The position numbers and the translations under genes were made by a program. Of a stretch of DNA of 64,000 nt, positions 22,379-33,911 are shown in pieces. Each line of letters begins with the position of its first letter. The stretch's first letter is position 1. This DNA is from Megamerina dolium (taxonomy: Eukaryota; Arthropoda; Insecta; Diptera; Megamerinidae): the NCBI GenBank assembly GCA_963854835.1, contig OY978529.1, positions 8,173,501 through 8,237,500 on the forward strand, read 5' to 3'. The notes under the pieces are model-generated. The model was not told the DNA's origin, ran no database searches, and was given only the letters and a program-made list of their open reading frames with translations.

Positions 22379-22749
22379 TCGTATTCCATAACTGACGTCA
22401 AGGCTTTGATATATGATGATGTTTCAGAAAGAATTTACAGAAATACGAAATCCCAAAGATGACCACCTGTAAGTGAAAGGTTTCTATGAAAAATTTTGTG
22501 CAGAAGATCAGAGACAAGCCTCTTAAAAATTCGTATCGTTTTCAGAATAGACTAGGAAAATTAAGAAAAAACTGTAAACAACAGAGTTGATATATGTATT
22601 GAAGTAATCTACTCAACTCAATCATTAAGTCGTATTATATACTAGCATTTATGTATATTTTTGACGACCACATACGTTATTTTTTCTATTTGATATCTGC
22701 AACAATGTGAAGAAAATGTGCACAAATAAGAATCCCGTAATCCAAAATA
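22379..22749. other. Non-coding, no feature seen
   Basis: AT-rich sequence without coding potential or recognised repeats. Confidence 0.4.
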
Positions 22750-23425
22750 CCTACTTACTTACTTACTTATGTGGCCAAAACAACAGAAAATCGCCAACTC
22801 TTTTCTCCACTAGCTGGCGCCAGTTAAAGATTCCAAGCGCTGACAAGTTCTCCACCGGAGGTTAGGTCTGCCTCTTCTGCGTCGACCACCAGCGGATTTC
22901 GAATGTAACACCTTCTTAGCTGGAGCGTGTTCTTCTATACGCTCGACATGACCTAGCCAGCGCAGCCGCATTGCACAAGCATGATCCCATATAGCTCATA
23001 CAGCTCATGGTTGTACCTTATTCGATACTCACCACCAACGCAAATAGGTCCAATGATCTTGCTTAGAGCTTTTCTCTCGAAAACTCCAAGCGTTCTCTCC
23101 TCTGAGCTGGAAATTATCCAAGCTCCGGCCCCATATGTCAGAACAGTCATGATGAGAGGCTTGTACAGTATGGTTTTCATTTCTCGAAAGACAGGTCGAC
23201 TTCTCAATTGTGTTTACTTAGTCGAAAGTAGCCCCTGTTAGCAAGAGTGATCCTTCGCAATATCTCCAGGCCGACGTCATTACTAGTGTTAATGGTGGTT
23301 CCAAGATCGAAAAAATCCTTCACTACTTCAAAAACGTAATTATCAACAGTGACGTCCTGTCCGAGACGCCGACACTCTTTGCTATTTGGAGATATTCATC
23401 CCTACTTAACTGCTAGTTGAGAAGT
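22750..23425 (-). pseudogene. TAAG-tailed RTE-like LINE, copy 2
   Basis: The minus strand reads VTVDNYVFEVVKDFFDLGTT, LEILRRITLANRGYFRLSKH, TYGAGAWIISSSEERTLGVF, ICVGGEYRIRYNHELYELYG, ARSCRAYRRTRSS and GRRRRGRPNLRW in more than one frame. It ends with a tandem tail on the minus strand (TAAG repeated about four times, 22750-22771). Several frameshifts. The palm-domain YADD is upstream and not included. Confidence 0.82.
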
Positions 23426-23799
23426 TTTGAAACAGTGTCTTTTTCTTTTCGTTATCGACAAGTATATTAGCTCAAAAAAATTATGTTTAAGGTTGCCACC
23501 TCGCTATTTTCTGTTTTGGTTTCAAAGATATATTTTATTGATAATTTTTATGACTTTTGAGGTATTATTTCGATAAATCCCGTTCCAATGTATTATTGTA
23601 AAGAAGTCTCAATAATCTTTTCAACTAGCCATTAGACATCAAAATTGGTTAATATTAACGGTTTTTAAGCAGAATCAATTTTAGTCCATAATTTGAAGAG
23701 GACAGAGTTTTGGTTATTTTTTGGTATTCTTTTGGGTCGAAGAAACGTCAAAATATCTGACGTTTTTCCTTAAATAAATAGCTTAAAAAATGGAAAAAA

Positions 23800-24597
23800 T
23801 AAGGAAATGTGCACCAAGTCACTGTTTGCTGAAGGCATATTTTTCAAGACTTTGTATGGGAGCTACATTAGGGCTAATGGGCTTGGCCCGCTGGTCTCTC
23901 GCGAGTTCTTTACAAACGATAATATTAAATTTTGCCCTAAATACATGCTGTTATCTTAAGCAAAGACTACATACTTAAGCTATGACGGTTTAAACATGGA
24001 ACGGAATTCCGAGCCTTTGTATGAGAGCTATTTAAAATAGTTGGCGTAGCCTGCCCTTTTACCTTTCTTGCCCATATGTCAAGTTGACTTTAAAATGCCA
24101 ATCCACACCTTAAATATTGCTATCCTTCACTGAATACTTTGTAGATTATGCTAGTTACTTGCTTATTTCAGCGATTTTATATAGGATCCACATAAAGAAG
24201 GGGGCGCAGCTTGCTGATTTTATGCCACATTATTTTCGACAACAAAATTTATTTAAGTTAATAAGACTATAAACTCATGGTGTAATTTATAGCAAGTTAA
24301 ACAGGATAGTCAGTTGTGTGTGGTAGTTGACCGATCATGCCCATTATCAATCCCCTCTGTACCCTTCGACCATAGGTCAGTCACGCCAAATTTCGTTTAA
24401 ATAGCTCAGTATTTCAAGTTCAAGTTATAGCTCGAACCATCCAAGAGACAGACAGGCGGATGGTCAGACGGGCATTGTTAATTCGATTATATAGACAACG
24501 CCAATCAAGAATACATATACTTCGGAGCTTCCTTCAAGTGGTTACAAACATCTGACCGAAATGAATATAACATGCATTCATGCTGGATATAAAAACA
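23800..24597 (-). mobile_element. Non-coding repeat-array element, copy A
   Basis: The end at 24597 (mirror of ttttatatcctgcat) and the following about 120 bp (atttcggtcagatgtttgta) match the start of the element at 37438 in reverse orientation. Inward lie copies of the unit carrying gggagct/cccatacaaag and ccacaccttaaat that form an irregular array in the second copy. No coding. The inner boundary near 23800 is approximate. Confidence 0.6.
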
Positions 24598-24697
24598 TTA
24601 TGCGCATGCTCCACTGTGATTGAGAATTGAGAATAATAATGACATAATGATTAGAATAGAGGGTTTATTTATTTTTTCTGCCCTCCAGTCTATGTTA

Positions 24698-25983
24698 TGG
24701 GTGATCCAAGTAGGCATACTTTTTTCAATAGCCTTTTTTTGACAGATCACGTGTGAGTCGTGCCATGCTATCATGTTATTTTTGTTTAGTATTGTTTGAC
24801 ATTTCATCATGGAAAGACTTACTCCTGGACAACGTTTACAAATCGTTTAACTTTATTACGAAAATTCACATTCTGTGAGGAATGTGTTCCGTCGTGCACT
24901 TCGCTCAACTTATGGTCAACATAATCGGCCTACTGAGCGTACTATTCGCAACACCATCACCCATCTTGAGACCCAGCAATCATTATTGGATAATATTCGA
25001 CCGAATAGACCACGTCCAGCACGCAGTGAAGAAAATATAGCGGCCGTAGCTGAGAGTGTACACGAAGACCGTAGAGAGTCGATTCGGCGCCGTTCGCAGC
25101 AACTCAAACTGACGTATGGAACGACTTGGCGCATTTTACGTCGAGATCTTAAACTGAAAGCATACAAAATACAGCTTGTGCAAGAACTGAAGTCGCCCGA
25201 CCTTCCCAAGCGACATCGCTTCGCTCTTGAAAAGTTCCAACAAGATCCGACGTTTTCGAGCCAAATTTTGTTCAGCAATGAGCCCCATTTCTGGCTCAAT
25301 GAGTATGTAAATAAGCAAAATTGCCGCATTTGGGACGAAGAGCAACCTGAAGAGATTCAACAGCTGCCACTTCATCCAGAAAAAAACCGCGGTTTGGTGT
25401 GGTTTGTGTGCCGGTGGAATCATCGGTTCATATTTCTTCAAAAATGATGCCGGTGAGAACGTAACGGTCAATGGCGACCGTTATCGTGCCATGATATCCG
25501 ACTATTTGATGCCTGAAATTGAAGCTCATGATCTCGGCGACATTTGGTTTCAACAAGACGACGCCACTTCCCACACATCGCATCAATCAATGGATTTATT
25601 GAGAGAACACTTCGGTGAGCAGATAATTTCACGTTTTGGCCCGGTCGATTGGCCACCAAAATCGTGTGATATCACACCGTTAGACTTTTTCCTGTGGCGC
25701 TATGTAAAGTCTAAAGTTTATGCGGACAAATCCGCTTCGATTTAGGCTTTGGAGCAAAACATCACGCATGTCATTCGCCAGTTACCAATCGAAATGCTCG
25801 AACGAGTCATCGAAAATTGGACTCAACGGATGGACCATCTGAGACGTAGCCGAGGCCAACATTTGAAAGACATAATCTGTCAAAGAATAAATGCCAAAGA
25901 ATGTTCTTTCAAATGAGAATAAATATTCCCCCATTCAATTTGAATTTTCTGTGTTTTTTTTTTCTTTAAAAATGGATTACGCT
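24698..25983 (+). mobile_element. Rosa-like (DD41D) DNA transposon, copy 1
   Basis: Probable ends are tgggtgatcc after TA (24696-24697) and the mirrored ggattacgc at about 25975-25983. The 1286-bp length and the enclosed transposase fit a mariner-related element. End similarity is short, so the exact limits are approximate. Confidence 0.7.
24809..25916 (+). pseudogene. Rosa-like DD41D transposase, stops and one frameshift
   Basis: Starts MERLTPGQRLQIV with a TAA at codon 14 (24848). It then runs openly from about 24875: ALRSTYGQHNRPTERTIRNT, RRRSQQLKLTYGTTWRILRR and ILFSNEPHFWLNEYVNKQNC, where the first catalytic Asp is Asn (FSDEAHF in the sister copy). A frameshift near 25440 leads to GIIGSYFFKNDAGENVTVNG, IWFQQDDATSHTSH and WPPKSCDITPLDFFLW. 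Counting from QQD to the last Asp gives 41 residues (DD41D). A TAG at 25743 and the tail NWTQRMDHLRRSRGQ follow. It would be a cut-and-paste transposase if repaired; catalytically dead here. Confidence 0.85.
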
Positions 25984-26195
25984 TTACATTTTGTTTATAG
26001 TACCGTTTATATGATCAGAACATCCCAGACAAAAGTTTATTTGAAAACCAAGACTAGTTACAGTCTGCTCCAATTTGATGTTGAAGATGTTCTTGGAGTT
26101 GTATACAATATTACAATACAAATGGCTTTCATTTACGACGTATTTAAATTTAAGTTATTCTGACAACGTAGCCCACAAATGAAGAGAGAAATGAA

Positions 26196-26335
26196 AAAAA
26201 AATAAAATAAAATAAGTAGGTCCCTTCTAATATTGTCCAAAATTTAAGACGCACAACAGTAATGGAAGAGAAGCTCGGCCAATGAGCCCTTTGGGGCTTT
26301 ATGTGCCACATATTATTAAAAAAAAAAAAACAAAA
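26196..26335 (+). mobile_element. 5'-truncated SINE with 14-bp target duplication
   Basis: Only the 3' third is present: aagtaggtcccttctaatat, aagacgcacaacagtaatgg and the tail ttggggctttatgtgccaca with an A run. The 14-bp string aagagagaaatgaa occurs at 26182-26195 and 26336-26349, directly flanking it. This is direct evidence for target-primed insertion. Confidence 0.92.
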
Positions 26336-26349
26336 AAGAGAGAAATGAA

Positions 26350-27539
26350 GATCTTCATTAATTCTACATAATAAATCCTCTGATAGAACAGTCTCTTTGG
26401 TATGCACTGTTGCGCCAAAAGGCATATTCCATATCCTGAGGACCAATTTGTCAACTATTTCATATAAAATATAACTAAAATGATATTTTTTGGTAAAGCT
26501 GTAGAATTCATATGCAGAATCAAAGTCGTTAATATACATCGTTATTTCACATTATTGTTTTACACCACATGCAGTCGTCTGCTTACGCTTGCAACCTACT
26601 TAGCAATGATCCCACAAATAGTACACGAACTTATGAGTATCAAATAGTCACAATGGTACACTTTTATCGCAATGTTCGTTTTAGTATTGCATTACTGTTG
26701 GGGTTGTTAGTACATACATTCTTCGTTCTTCATATTATCTGCACATATGTATCTATGACAAATGGCTATATAATAAGTATGTGTAACTGAATGTAAATGT
26801 GTGTGTGTATTTGTATTGTTAGAAATTCAATGACAACAAAAATGATATGTATAGTATATACACATATTTAAATAGCAACACACTTAATACTGTTGTTCTA
26901 TTAACGGTTCAATTCTTAAACACAAAAGTACGAGTATAAGCTGCATCAGCCCGAATAGCCACAGTAGCAATAACTTTGAACTTAATATGTATTAGATGAA
27001 AGTTAAGCAACAACAACAACAACAACAACAGCAGAACAACCAAAACAAAAACAAACACAAACACAAAACCCAAAAGCAACATCAATAAGAAATAGAACAA
27101 CGTAAGGTTGAAAGTTGCGTATTATTTACAATTTCCTTCTTTTCTTTTCATTTCTAAAAAAGTGTTTACAGGTTTGCATCTAGAGTCTTTTGTTTAACAC
27201 TGTATCTATATATATATATTTTTTTTATTCTTTACAATTTTCACAATAGTAGTGAAGAAGAAGAAATCATACATAATTCTTCTTTTGGGCGCTGAAAAGA
27301 AAAATAGACGACGACAACAACAACAACACAAGCTCAACTTTTAAGAATTTACGATATTTAGGTTTTGGCTCATTATGCAAAGGTGTGTGTGTGTGTGTGT
27401 GCGTGTAATATACATTAAGGAGGGTCACAAAAATAAGTTGAGTGTATTAGGGCAAAAAAAAAAAAAAACAAATTTCCCTCAATAGATCTTGGTATACCAC
27501 TAAACCATTTTTTTTTTAGAATCTTCGTTTATTTATGTA
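26350..27539. other. Non-coding with CAA and TG repeats
   Basis: A CAA tract at about 27008-27032, a second CAA tract near 27315-27328 and a TG run near 27384-27404. Short frames at 26350-26540 do not resemble a known protein. Confidence 0.5.
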
Positions 27540-28758
27540 CCAGGTGTACAAGCTTAAATCCGCTGTTTTTCGGTAAAAAAAAAAAAACAATTTTTTTTTT
27601 TTTCATAGAAAGCCAAAAATTTATTTATTCAAAGTATTTGTCCTCACTAGCTAGCTATACATTTTTCCCATCTCTCGGACAATTTGTGTATACCATGCCA
27701 AAAGAATTCCTCATTTTTCGAGGCAAACCACTCGTCAAGTCATTCTCAGACGGCGAGCGCGTGAACCATCGACGAAAACAGGTGATAGTCAGAAGGGGCC
27801 AGGTCTGGTGAATAAGCGGGATGAGGTAGCACCTCCCAATTGAGTGTGTCCAAGTAGTTTTGGACCAATTTTGACGTGTGCGATGGGGCGTTGTCGTGGA
27901 GAAAAATCAGCTTCTCATGTCTTTGTTCATAACCAGGCCTTTTTTCACCCAAAGCACAGTGCAATTTCTCTAGTTATTGGTGGTAGCGGTGAACATTGAC
28001 AGTTTCACCAGCTCGTAGTAGATGATACGTAGTAGCTGATCCCACCAAACGCGCAGCATCGTCTTGAGTCGAAAGCGATTTGGTCTTAGAGAAGAAGTTG
28101 CTGGTTTGCCGGGATCGACCCCTGATTTTTTTTCGTTTAGGATTCTCAAAGTATATCCACTTTTCATCGCAAGTCACCACAAGATACGGAAACGACTTTC
28201 TTTTTGGTCTAGCAAGCAAGATTTCGCATGTGTTTTGGTGTGGCTCCATCTGCCTATCATTCAATTCATGGGGTACCCATTTTACAAATGTTTGAAGCTT
28301 CCCCATGGCTCGTAAACATATGGAAATGGCTTGTTGAGTAACACCTAACTGTTGGGCAAGCATTTTTTGCGATTGGGTGTCGTCCTCATCCAAAAGAGCC
28401 TGCAAATTATGGTCCTCAATTTTTCTGGGTCTATTTTCACACTTCTTGTCACTCAAGTCAAAATGGCCTTCATTGAACCGACGAAATCAGTCTCTGCAAG
28501 TGGTTTCCGATAGCGCACTGTCAGCATAGGCCTCCACAAGCATTCGATGCGACTCAGCAGCAGATTCCTTCAAATTGAAGCAAAAAAGTAGAGCTTCCCG
28601 CATATGCTCTTTTTCTGGGACGAAACTAGACATGATTATACGAGGAAAAATGTATGTTGTTGTATGAAATCACTGATGATGTTTACTAATTGATGTAAAC
28701 AGATGTCGAACTCATAAAAAAAAGGACGCAAACAGCGGATTTAAGCTTGTACACCTGG
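27540..28758 (-). mobile_element. Mos1-like (mauritiana-type) mariner, full length
   Basis: Inverted ends ccaggtgtacaagcttaaat at both sides (27540 onward and mirrored up to 28758), each flanked by TA. The 1219-bp length is close to the family norm. The first bases ccaggtgtacaag are as in Mos1-type mariners. A deleted relative lies at 11437-11773. Confidence 0.93.
27647..28633 (-). pseudogene. Mos1-like DD34D transposase, broken
   Basis: Starts MSSFVPEKEHMREALLFCFN. The N-terminal helix-turn-helix domain has SETTCRD and then TGA. The second part opens with FDLSDKKCENRPRKIEDHNL, HTH2 (QLGVTQQAISICLRAMGK), WVPHELNDRQ, VVTCDEKWIYF (first Asp), then a frameshifted central region with LLRAGETVN. 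LIFLHDNAPSHTSKL (second Asp), LPHPAYSPDLAPSDYHLF (third Asp) and the C-terminal HGIHKLSERWEKCIAS follow. All three catalytic Asp blocks are visible, but at least one stop and two shifts separate them. Non-functional copy of a well-known family. Confidence 0.9.
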
Positions 28759-28759
28759 T

Positions 28760-29249
28760 ATTATTTATTTTTTTTAATCTATTGAGTCAATTCTAACAGA
28801 CTAATACGGTCAACTAATAAAAATTATTTCAACATATGAGACAGCAAATTCAAGAAAGCATTGTTGTTGGATGACAAATAAACCTCCGCAACACTTTCAA
28901 TACCATTAAACACAATCAGTGCTCTTAAGATCGGAAAATTTAATTCATATACGGTTCGCACAACGCCAACATAAAAAGTATCAAAACGCAATATTAAAAT
29001 TAGTACATGCAACAAGAGCAGCACAGTCACAGCACATGATACCACAGATGATATCAAAAACAAAGATGAAGGAAATGATTGTTCGCGTGGTTTCTAGCGA
29101 TTCTAAATTTATAAACATACACTTGGAGGCATATGAAGGAAGAGGTGTACTAAAATATCAAGTTGGAGGACTAAACCTAATGAAAGCTCTTTGGATACGC
29201 TCCAATCGATTTATGTAGCAGGCGTGATATGGCCTCCACATAATACTCT
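28760..29249. other. Unassigned stretch with two overlapping small ORFs
   Basis: Open frames exist on both strands (minus 28824-29063, hydrophobic, ending NAFLNLLSHMLK; plus 28919-29218, with FINIHLEAYEGRGVLKYQ). I recognise neither. They overlap in antisense, so at most one could be real; both may be spurious. Confidence 0.25.
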
Positions 29250-29600
29250 CGCTTACATACTTACTTACTAAAGGGGCCATTACAATCGAAAATCGATTTA
29301 GGTCAAATCTAGCATGCTTCGACTGCGAACTCTTCCTTCGTTAGCTGGCGCCACTTAGAAATTCCAAGTGCTGAGAAGTTCTCCAGTCTTCTTGGTCTTT
29401 CCACCGGAGGTTAGGGCTGCCTCTTCTGCGTCGTTCAACACCTTCTTAGCCGGAGCGTGTTCTTCCATTCGCTTGATACGACCCAGCCAGCGCAACCGCA
29501 TGGTACAACCATGCTCTCTATGAGCTCGATAAGCTCGATCTTGCGTAGTAATTTTGTCTTGAAAACTCCGAGCATTCTCTCAATTGTCAATTGTATGCTA
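29250..29600 (-). pseudogene. TAAG-tailed RTE-like LINE, copy 3, 3' end
   Basis: The minus-strand 3' end of the same LINE: the RMEEHAPAKKVL region, the PNLRWKD-like region and the terminal ggcc followed by a TAAG-type tandem tail (29250-29270). More degraded than copies at 22.8 and 43.9 kb. Confidence 0.7.
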
Positions 29601-29635
29601 ACATTGGATACGACTTAGATATTATGAACTTATCT

Positions 29636-29932
29636 ACTTGTAGACAGGCAAAGGCTTTGTTGAGGCTATAAAAGGGCAGTGAATCGGGAAGAGCTCTCAG
29701 TCTAGGATGGTTAACTCTAAGCTGGTGACTGCATTAATAACTGGACAGTGCAATTTCAGGTACCACTTCAACAAGATGGGTCTTGTTGAAGGGGAAGTGG
29801 CTGACATTTGCAGAGTATGCATGGAAGAGGCAGAGACAGCGGCGCATATAGTGTGTCCACACTGGGTCGTCAATTTATTGATGAACTCGAAGTGTAGAAC
29901 ATACCCCACAAAGATATGCTTGAAATAACGCA
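29636..29932 (+). pseudogene. LINE pol C-terminus (RNase H/CCHC-type tail)
   Basis: Reads KLVTALITGQCNFRYHFNKM, then GLVEGEVADICRVCMEEAET and AAHIVC. This resembles the segment after RNase H in I/LOA-type LINEs, where cysteines form the CCHC-like block. Only about 75 residues are open; the rest is missing. Confidence 0.6.
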
Positions 29933-30339
29933 TGATGTTATTATGAGGATGAAAGTAGAAGAATCCTGCAACCAAAGAAATAATTAACATACGATTTGAG
30001 GGACGAAAAGGGATCCAGATTAGTGGTCTGATTCGGGTAATCCCTAAAATATGTATATGGATATTATGAAATTAATATGATTGACAAATGTAAGTTTGGA
30101 GTCCAAAATCCTTAATTTCATGCACCAACTTAAGATAATTCTGTGAGAAATGGTAAGACGTTTGGATGACAGACGCTTTCAGTAAACAATTAAGTTAGAA
30201 ATTTTATTAAACTTAAAACATAAATGGTTTCTCAGACACCGTAAGTGAAGATTGACAGATGCTGCTTAGGGCAGCTGTGAATCAAAGGAGTCGGAGGGTC
30301 CCTGATCACAGAAAAAAACTTTTAAATCATCAACTTATT
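29933..30339. other. Non-coding, no feature seen
   Basis: No recognised coding or repeat signal. Confidence 0.35.
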
Positions 30340-30870
30340 AAAGAAATTTAGCAAAAAAAAAAGAAATACATATATCATTTATAATTAGTATGAAAAATAA
30401 AGGACCTAGAATACTTCCTTGGGGAACACTGGAGTGAAGGAGTGCAACGATTCCATAAGTATGATTTAATCCAATCCAAGAAAACCAAAAGGAATCCTAA
30501 AGATGATACTTCACTGATTAAGCACGTATCAAAATCTTTTGAAAAATTAATGTACACAACGTCAAGCCGAAAACCATTTTGAAAATCACAGATGTGAAGA
30601 CAGCGAGATTAGACACAATGGAACGCTTAGGAACGAAAACATGTTGATTTTGACAAACATTTAACATTTAACAGAAAAAAATAACTTAACCTTGATTACG
30701 CATTCAAAGAGCTTAGAAATAGTCGAGAGCTTCGAGATGGGTCTTTAGTTATTTATGTTATTTTTATTGCCATTCTTGAAAACGAGGGTAATTTCCTGCA
30801 AAATTGCCAGATGATAGCGACATGTTAAAGATTTCTTTTAGAAGATGATTTGATGTACGGCCTTTTGCTC
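30340..30870 (-). pseudogene. Jockey/CR1-like LINE reverse transcriptase fragment
   Basis: The minus strand reads, in order and in shifting frames: LLKEIFNMSLSSGNFAGN, VFKNGNKNNINN then RPISKLSTISKLFE, NQHVFVPKRSIVSNLAVF, NGFRLDVVYINFSKDFD (palm block A), LDWIKSYLWNR and VPQGSILGPLFFILIINDI. This is the fingers and early palm of a jockey- or CR1-like RT. The FADD block and everything after it are missing. Several stops and frameshifts; not part of the TAAG-tailed family. Confidence 0.78.
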
Positions 30871-31541
30871 TCAGATAATATTGACCTCTGAGGTCATCTT
30901 CGACTAGTTTTTTCAACTTAATAATATTAATGCATTTCAAAAATTTCTAAACTTTGCAGACAAAAGCTCTCTATAAATGATTTATCGTAAGATTTCGAAG
31001 GAATTTTTTTTTTACCATGAAATACTCTCGGGGTTGGCACTCCACTTTTTTTCTCCATAGAGGACGATCCGGCCTAATGTACATATGTGTACTCATATGT
31101 TCATATGATGCATGACTACGTGCTAAAACACGCAAAAGGTCACTGGTTACATATTCATATGTATTCTTACATTGTTAGATATAGTGCCTCTTTAAGGTTG
31201 CTGTGGTTGGTGAAAATATTTATTGGCTTTCTTGTGTGCTTAATCACCTCTTGCAATGTTGAGGTTTTTTCTTTTGCCATTTCCTTTGCAGTCACACTGA
31301 AATAGTTGCTATTGGGACTGGGACTTTTATACACTTACAACGAGGCAAGTGTGAAATTAAATAGAAATCGAAAAATAAACGAAATGGAAACATTTCAAGA
31401 CAATAATGACGACAACGAGAGGCTTTTCGATTCTTAAGTATTGGCCAACAAATCATCATTTACATCGACACACTGACATGTGCGTGTTTTTCACGCATGT
31501 TGACAATCATAAATGTTGTTCCATATTCATATTAGTACTAA
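30871..31541. other. Non-coding, mostly featureless
   Basis: The part up to about 31000 may still be degraded RT sequence. The rest shows no gene. Confidence 0.35.
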
Positions 31542-32720
31542 AGGGTGATTTTTAAGCAATTTTCTTTTTGACAACACTCTTTTTGGCAGCTCAGCTGTTT
31601 TCGTCTAACATGTTACTGTCAAACATGAATTATTATTGAATTTTACTAGCAAAATTCATGCTCGTTTCATTCATTCATTCATGTTATGGTCAGTTTGGGC
31701 GAACTTCTGAGGCGGCTTCTGACTAAATTTCGCACCAAATTTACATTATTGGACATTAAACCACCAACACGCATCCGTAGAGTGCGGACAGCAGAAAATA
31801 TTGCAGCTCTATCCGCCAGTGCTGTTGATGACCGCGAATTATCGTTGCGGCGCCATTCGCAGCAATTGGGCCTTTGTTACTCCGCTACGTGGAAAATTTT
31901 GCGGAAGGATTTGAGTGTAAAACCTTTTAAAATACATCTGGTGCTAGAATTGATGCCACACGATCTACCACAACGGCTAACTTTTGGTGAATGGACGCTG
32001 GCAAAGTTGGATGAATATCCACTTTTTTATCGGAAAATTGTGTTCAGCGACGAAGCTCATTTCTGGTTGAATGGATGCGTGAACAATCAAAATTGCCATA
32101 TTTGGTGTGAAGAGCAACCAGAAGCATTGCCATAACTGCCAATGCAACCCGAAAAATGCACTGTTTGCTATGGATTATGGGCCGGCGGCATCATTGGACC
32201 GTACTTTTTCAAAGACGATGAAAGCAGGAACGTTACTGTGAATGGTGAGCGCTACTGAGCGATGATTACAAACTGTTTTTTGTCCAAAATGGAAGAACTG
32301 GACTTGGCTGACATGTGGTTTCAACAAGACGGTGCCACATGCCACACTGCATGCGAAACAATGACCCAATTGAGAGGCGAGTTCGATGAACAGTTTATTT
32401 CACGTTTGGGGCCCGGTCAATTGGCCGCCTAAATCGTGCGATTTAACTGCTTTAGACTATTTTTTGTGGCGCCATGTTAAGGCTTATGTCTATAGCGACA
32501 AGCCCGCAACGGTTGACGCACTGGAAGCCAATATTGAAGAATTTATTTGTGAGATACTGGCCGATATATTAGAGAGACTATGTGAAAATTGGACACAGCG
32601 TATGAATCATTTGAGGCACAGCCGCGGTCTATCGCCTCAAATAAAGATTTCATACATTTCTCTAAATTTTATGTGTTTTTTTTTTTAATCAAATCCGAAG
32701 TCTTTTAAAAAAAACACCCT
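31542..32720 (+). mobile_element. Rosa-like (DD41D) DNA transposon, copy 2
   Basis: Ends: aagggtgatttttaag at 31541-31556 and the mirrored cttttaaaaaaaacaccct at 32702-32720. The inverted ends are short and imperfect. The element contains the transposase at 31686-32688. Confidence 0.75.
31686..32688 (+). pseudogene. Rosa-like DD41D transposase, N-terminus eroded
   Basis: An open start gives LRRLLTKFRTKF, RRVRTAENIAALSASAVDD, LRRHSQQLGLCYSATWKILR, then KIVFSDEAHFWLNGCVNNQN (first Asp). After stops (TAA at 32133, TGA at 32257) follow GGIIGPYFFKDDESRNVTVN and MWFQQDGATCHTACE (second Asp). A single-base shift in the G-rich string near 32410 precedes WPPKSCDLTALDYFLWRHVK (third Asp) and NWTQRMNHLRHSRG. 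I count 41 residues between the second and third Asp. The first about 60 residues are missing or unreadable. All three Asp are preserved, unlike copy 1. Confidence 0.85.
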
Positions 32721-33900
32721 GTCCAACTGGTACGTACATACGTACATAGGTTGTCTGTCATCGTTGTAGCTGGTGTGGTCGTTTTAAAAAACATCTAATA
32801 ATACTCGATCGAAAATAACAAGGAACGACGATTATGGATTGGGCGATCCTGGCGGCTCATACCATGTAAAAACGGTGTTACGGTTAACTGCTTAGAACCT
32901 TTGTGCCATTCACATATCACTTCTAATGATTCACTTGCAGTTTATAGGGGTCTTCATTGAATATTCGCCTTCCACTTTGAAAGTGTCGAAATCAAACACT
33001 CCAAGAAGGTCACCTAAGTTTCTGTTTCTGTGGTTTAGCCATATACAAAAAGTCGAAGGACATTTGCCCGAAAACAGCGAGATATTATGCTTAATCAACT
33101 TCGGATTCATTTAGTTTTTTTGTCTTTTCTCTACGATCTTTACCTACATGCACTGGTTTAAGTAGAACGTATACCTAATTTAGTACCATAAATTTAACTA
33201 TCTACTAATTAATAACGTATTGGCTAATTTAGAATGTAGAAAACTTGGAAACGAAGAAAATAATTGTTTTTTTCTTAATTAACTTCAGCTTTGGACCAGT
33301 CAATGGTATGACAAAAAGTTGCACCACAATCCGAGTAGCAAAAATGACAATACCAATGCCAATGATTTAAATTTACTTGTTTTATTACCAATTACAATTA
33401 TCAATGCGAAATTCTAGTTAGTCACAGTATTGTGTAAATACTTAGTGCTGTCACTGGCTGTAACAAAAATAATCGTTTTCATATTTTCATGATACTTCAT
33501 GATAGAATAAAGAAGAGCTAAGAGAAAAGAAAAAACAGAGGATACAAATGTTTATTATGTATATTAGGTCGGGTCACTGTCCATCAAAAAAACATTAAAA
33601 ACATTTTTTTAATCTCTTTATCATAATTTCAGCATTTGATGGCCAATTTAAAAATATTTTATAATGTCAAAAAGGTGAACGTCATCGACGTGTGAAGTTC
33701 CATTCAGCTAAAAGGACCCGTAACTGTAGTTGTACCCCCTAACTTCTATTTTTGTTCATAAAAAATTAGATAATTATAAAGGCTTGTTGCGAGTCACAGC
33801 GTCAGATATTGTTCACAAGCCTTAGTATTGGATCTATAACTTAATTCGTGCGGTTTTTTTTTTTTTTTTCAAAATTTGTACGTTTATTTAAGAAAAACAT
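32721..33900. other. Non-coding; possible transposon end at about 33563
   Basis: No gene. The string attaggtcgggtcactgtcc at 33563 resembles sequence at 52755 (attaggttgggtcgctaacc) and, reversed, at about 36237-36252. It could be the end of an unknown element, but the match is short. Confidence 0.35.
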
Positions 33901-33911
33901 GTACAATAGTA

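Noticed and set aside
26150..26539. 129-codon minus-strand ORF
   Set aside because: It runs through the SINE tail and poly-A region, and I recognise no domain.
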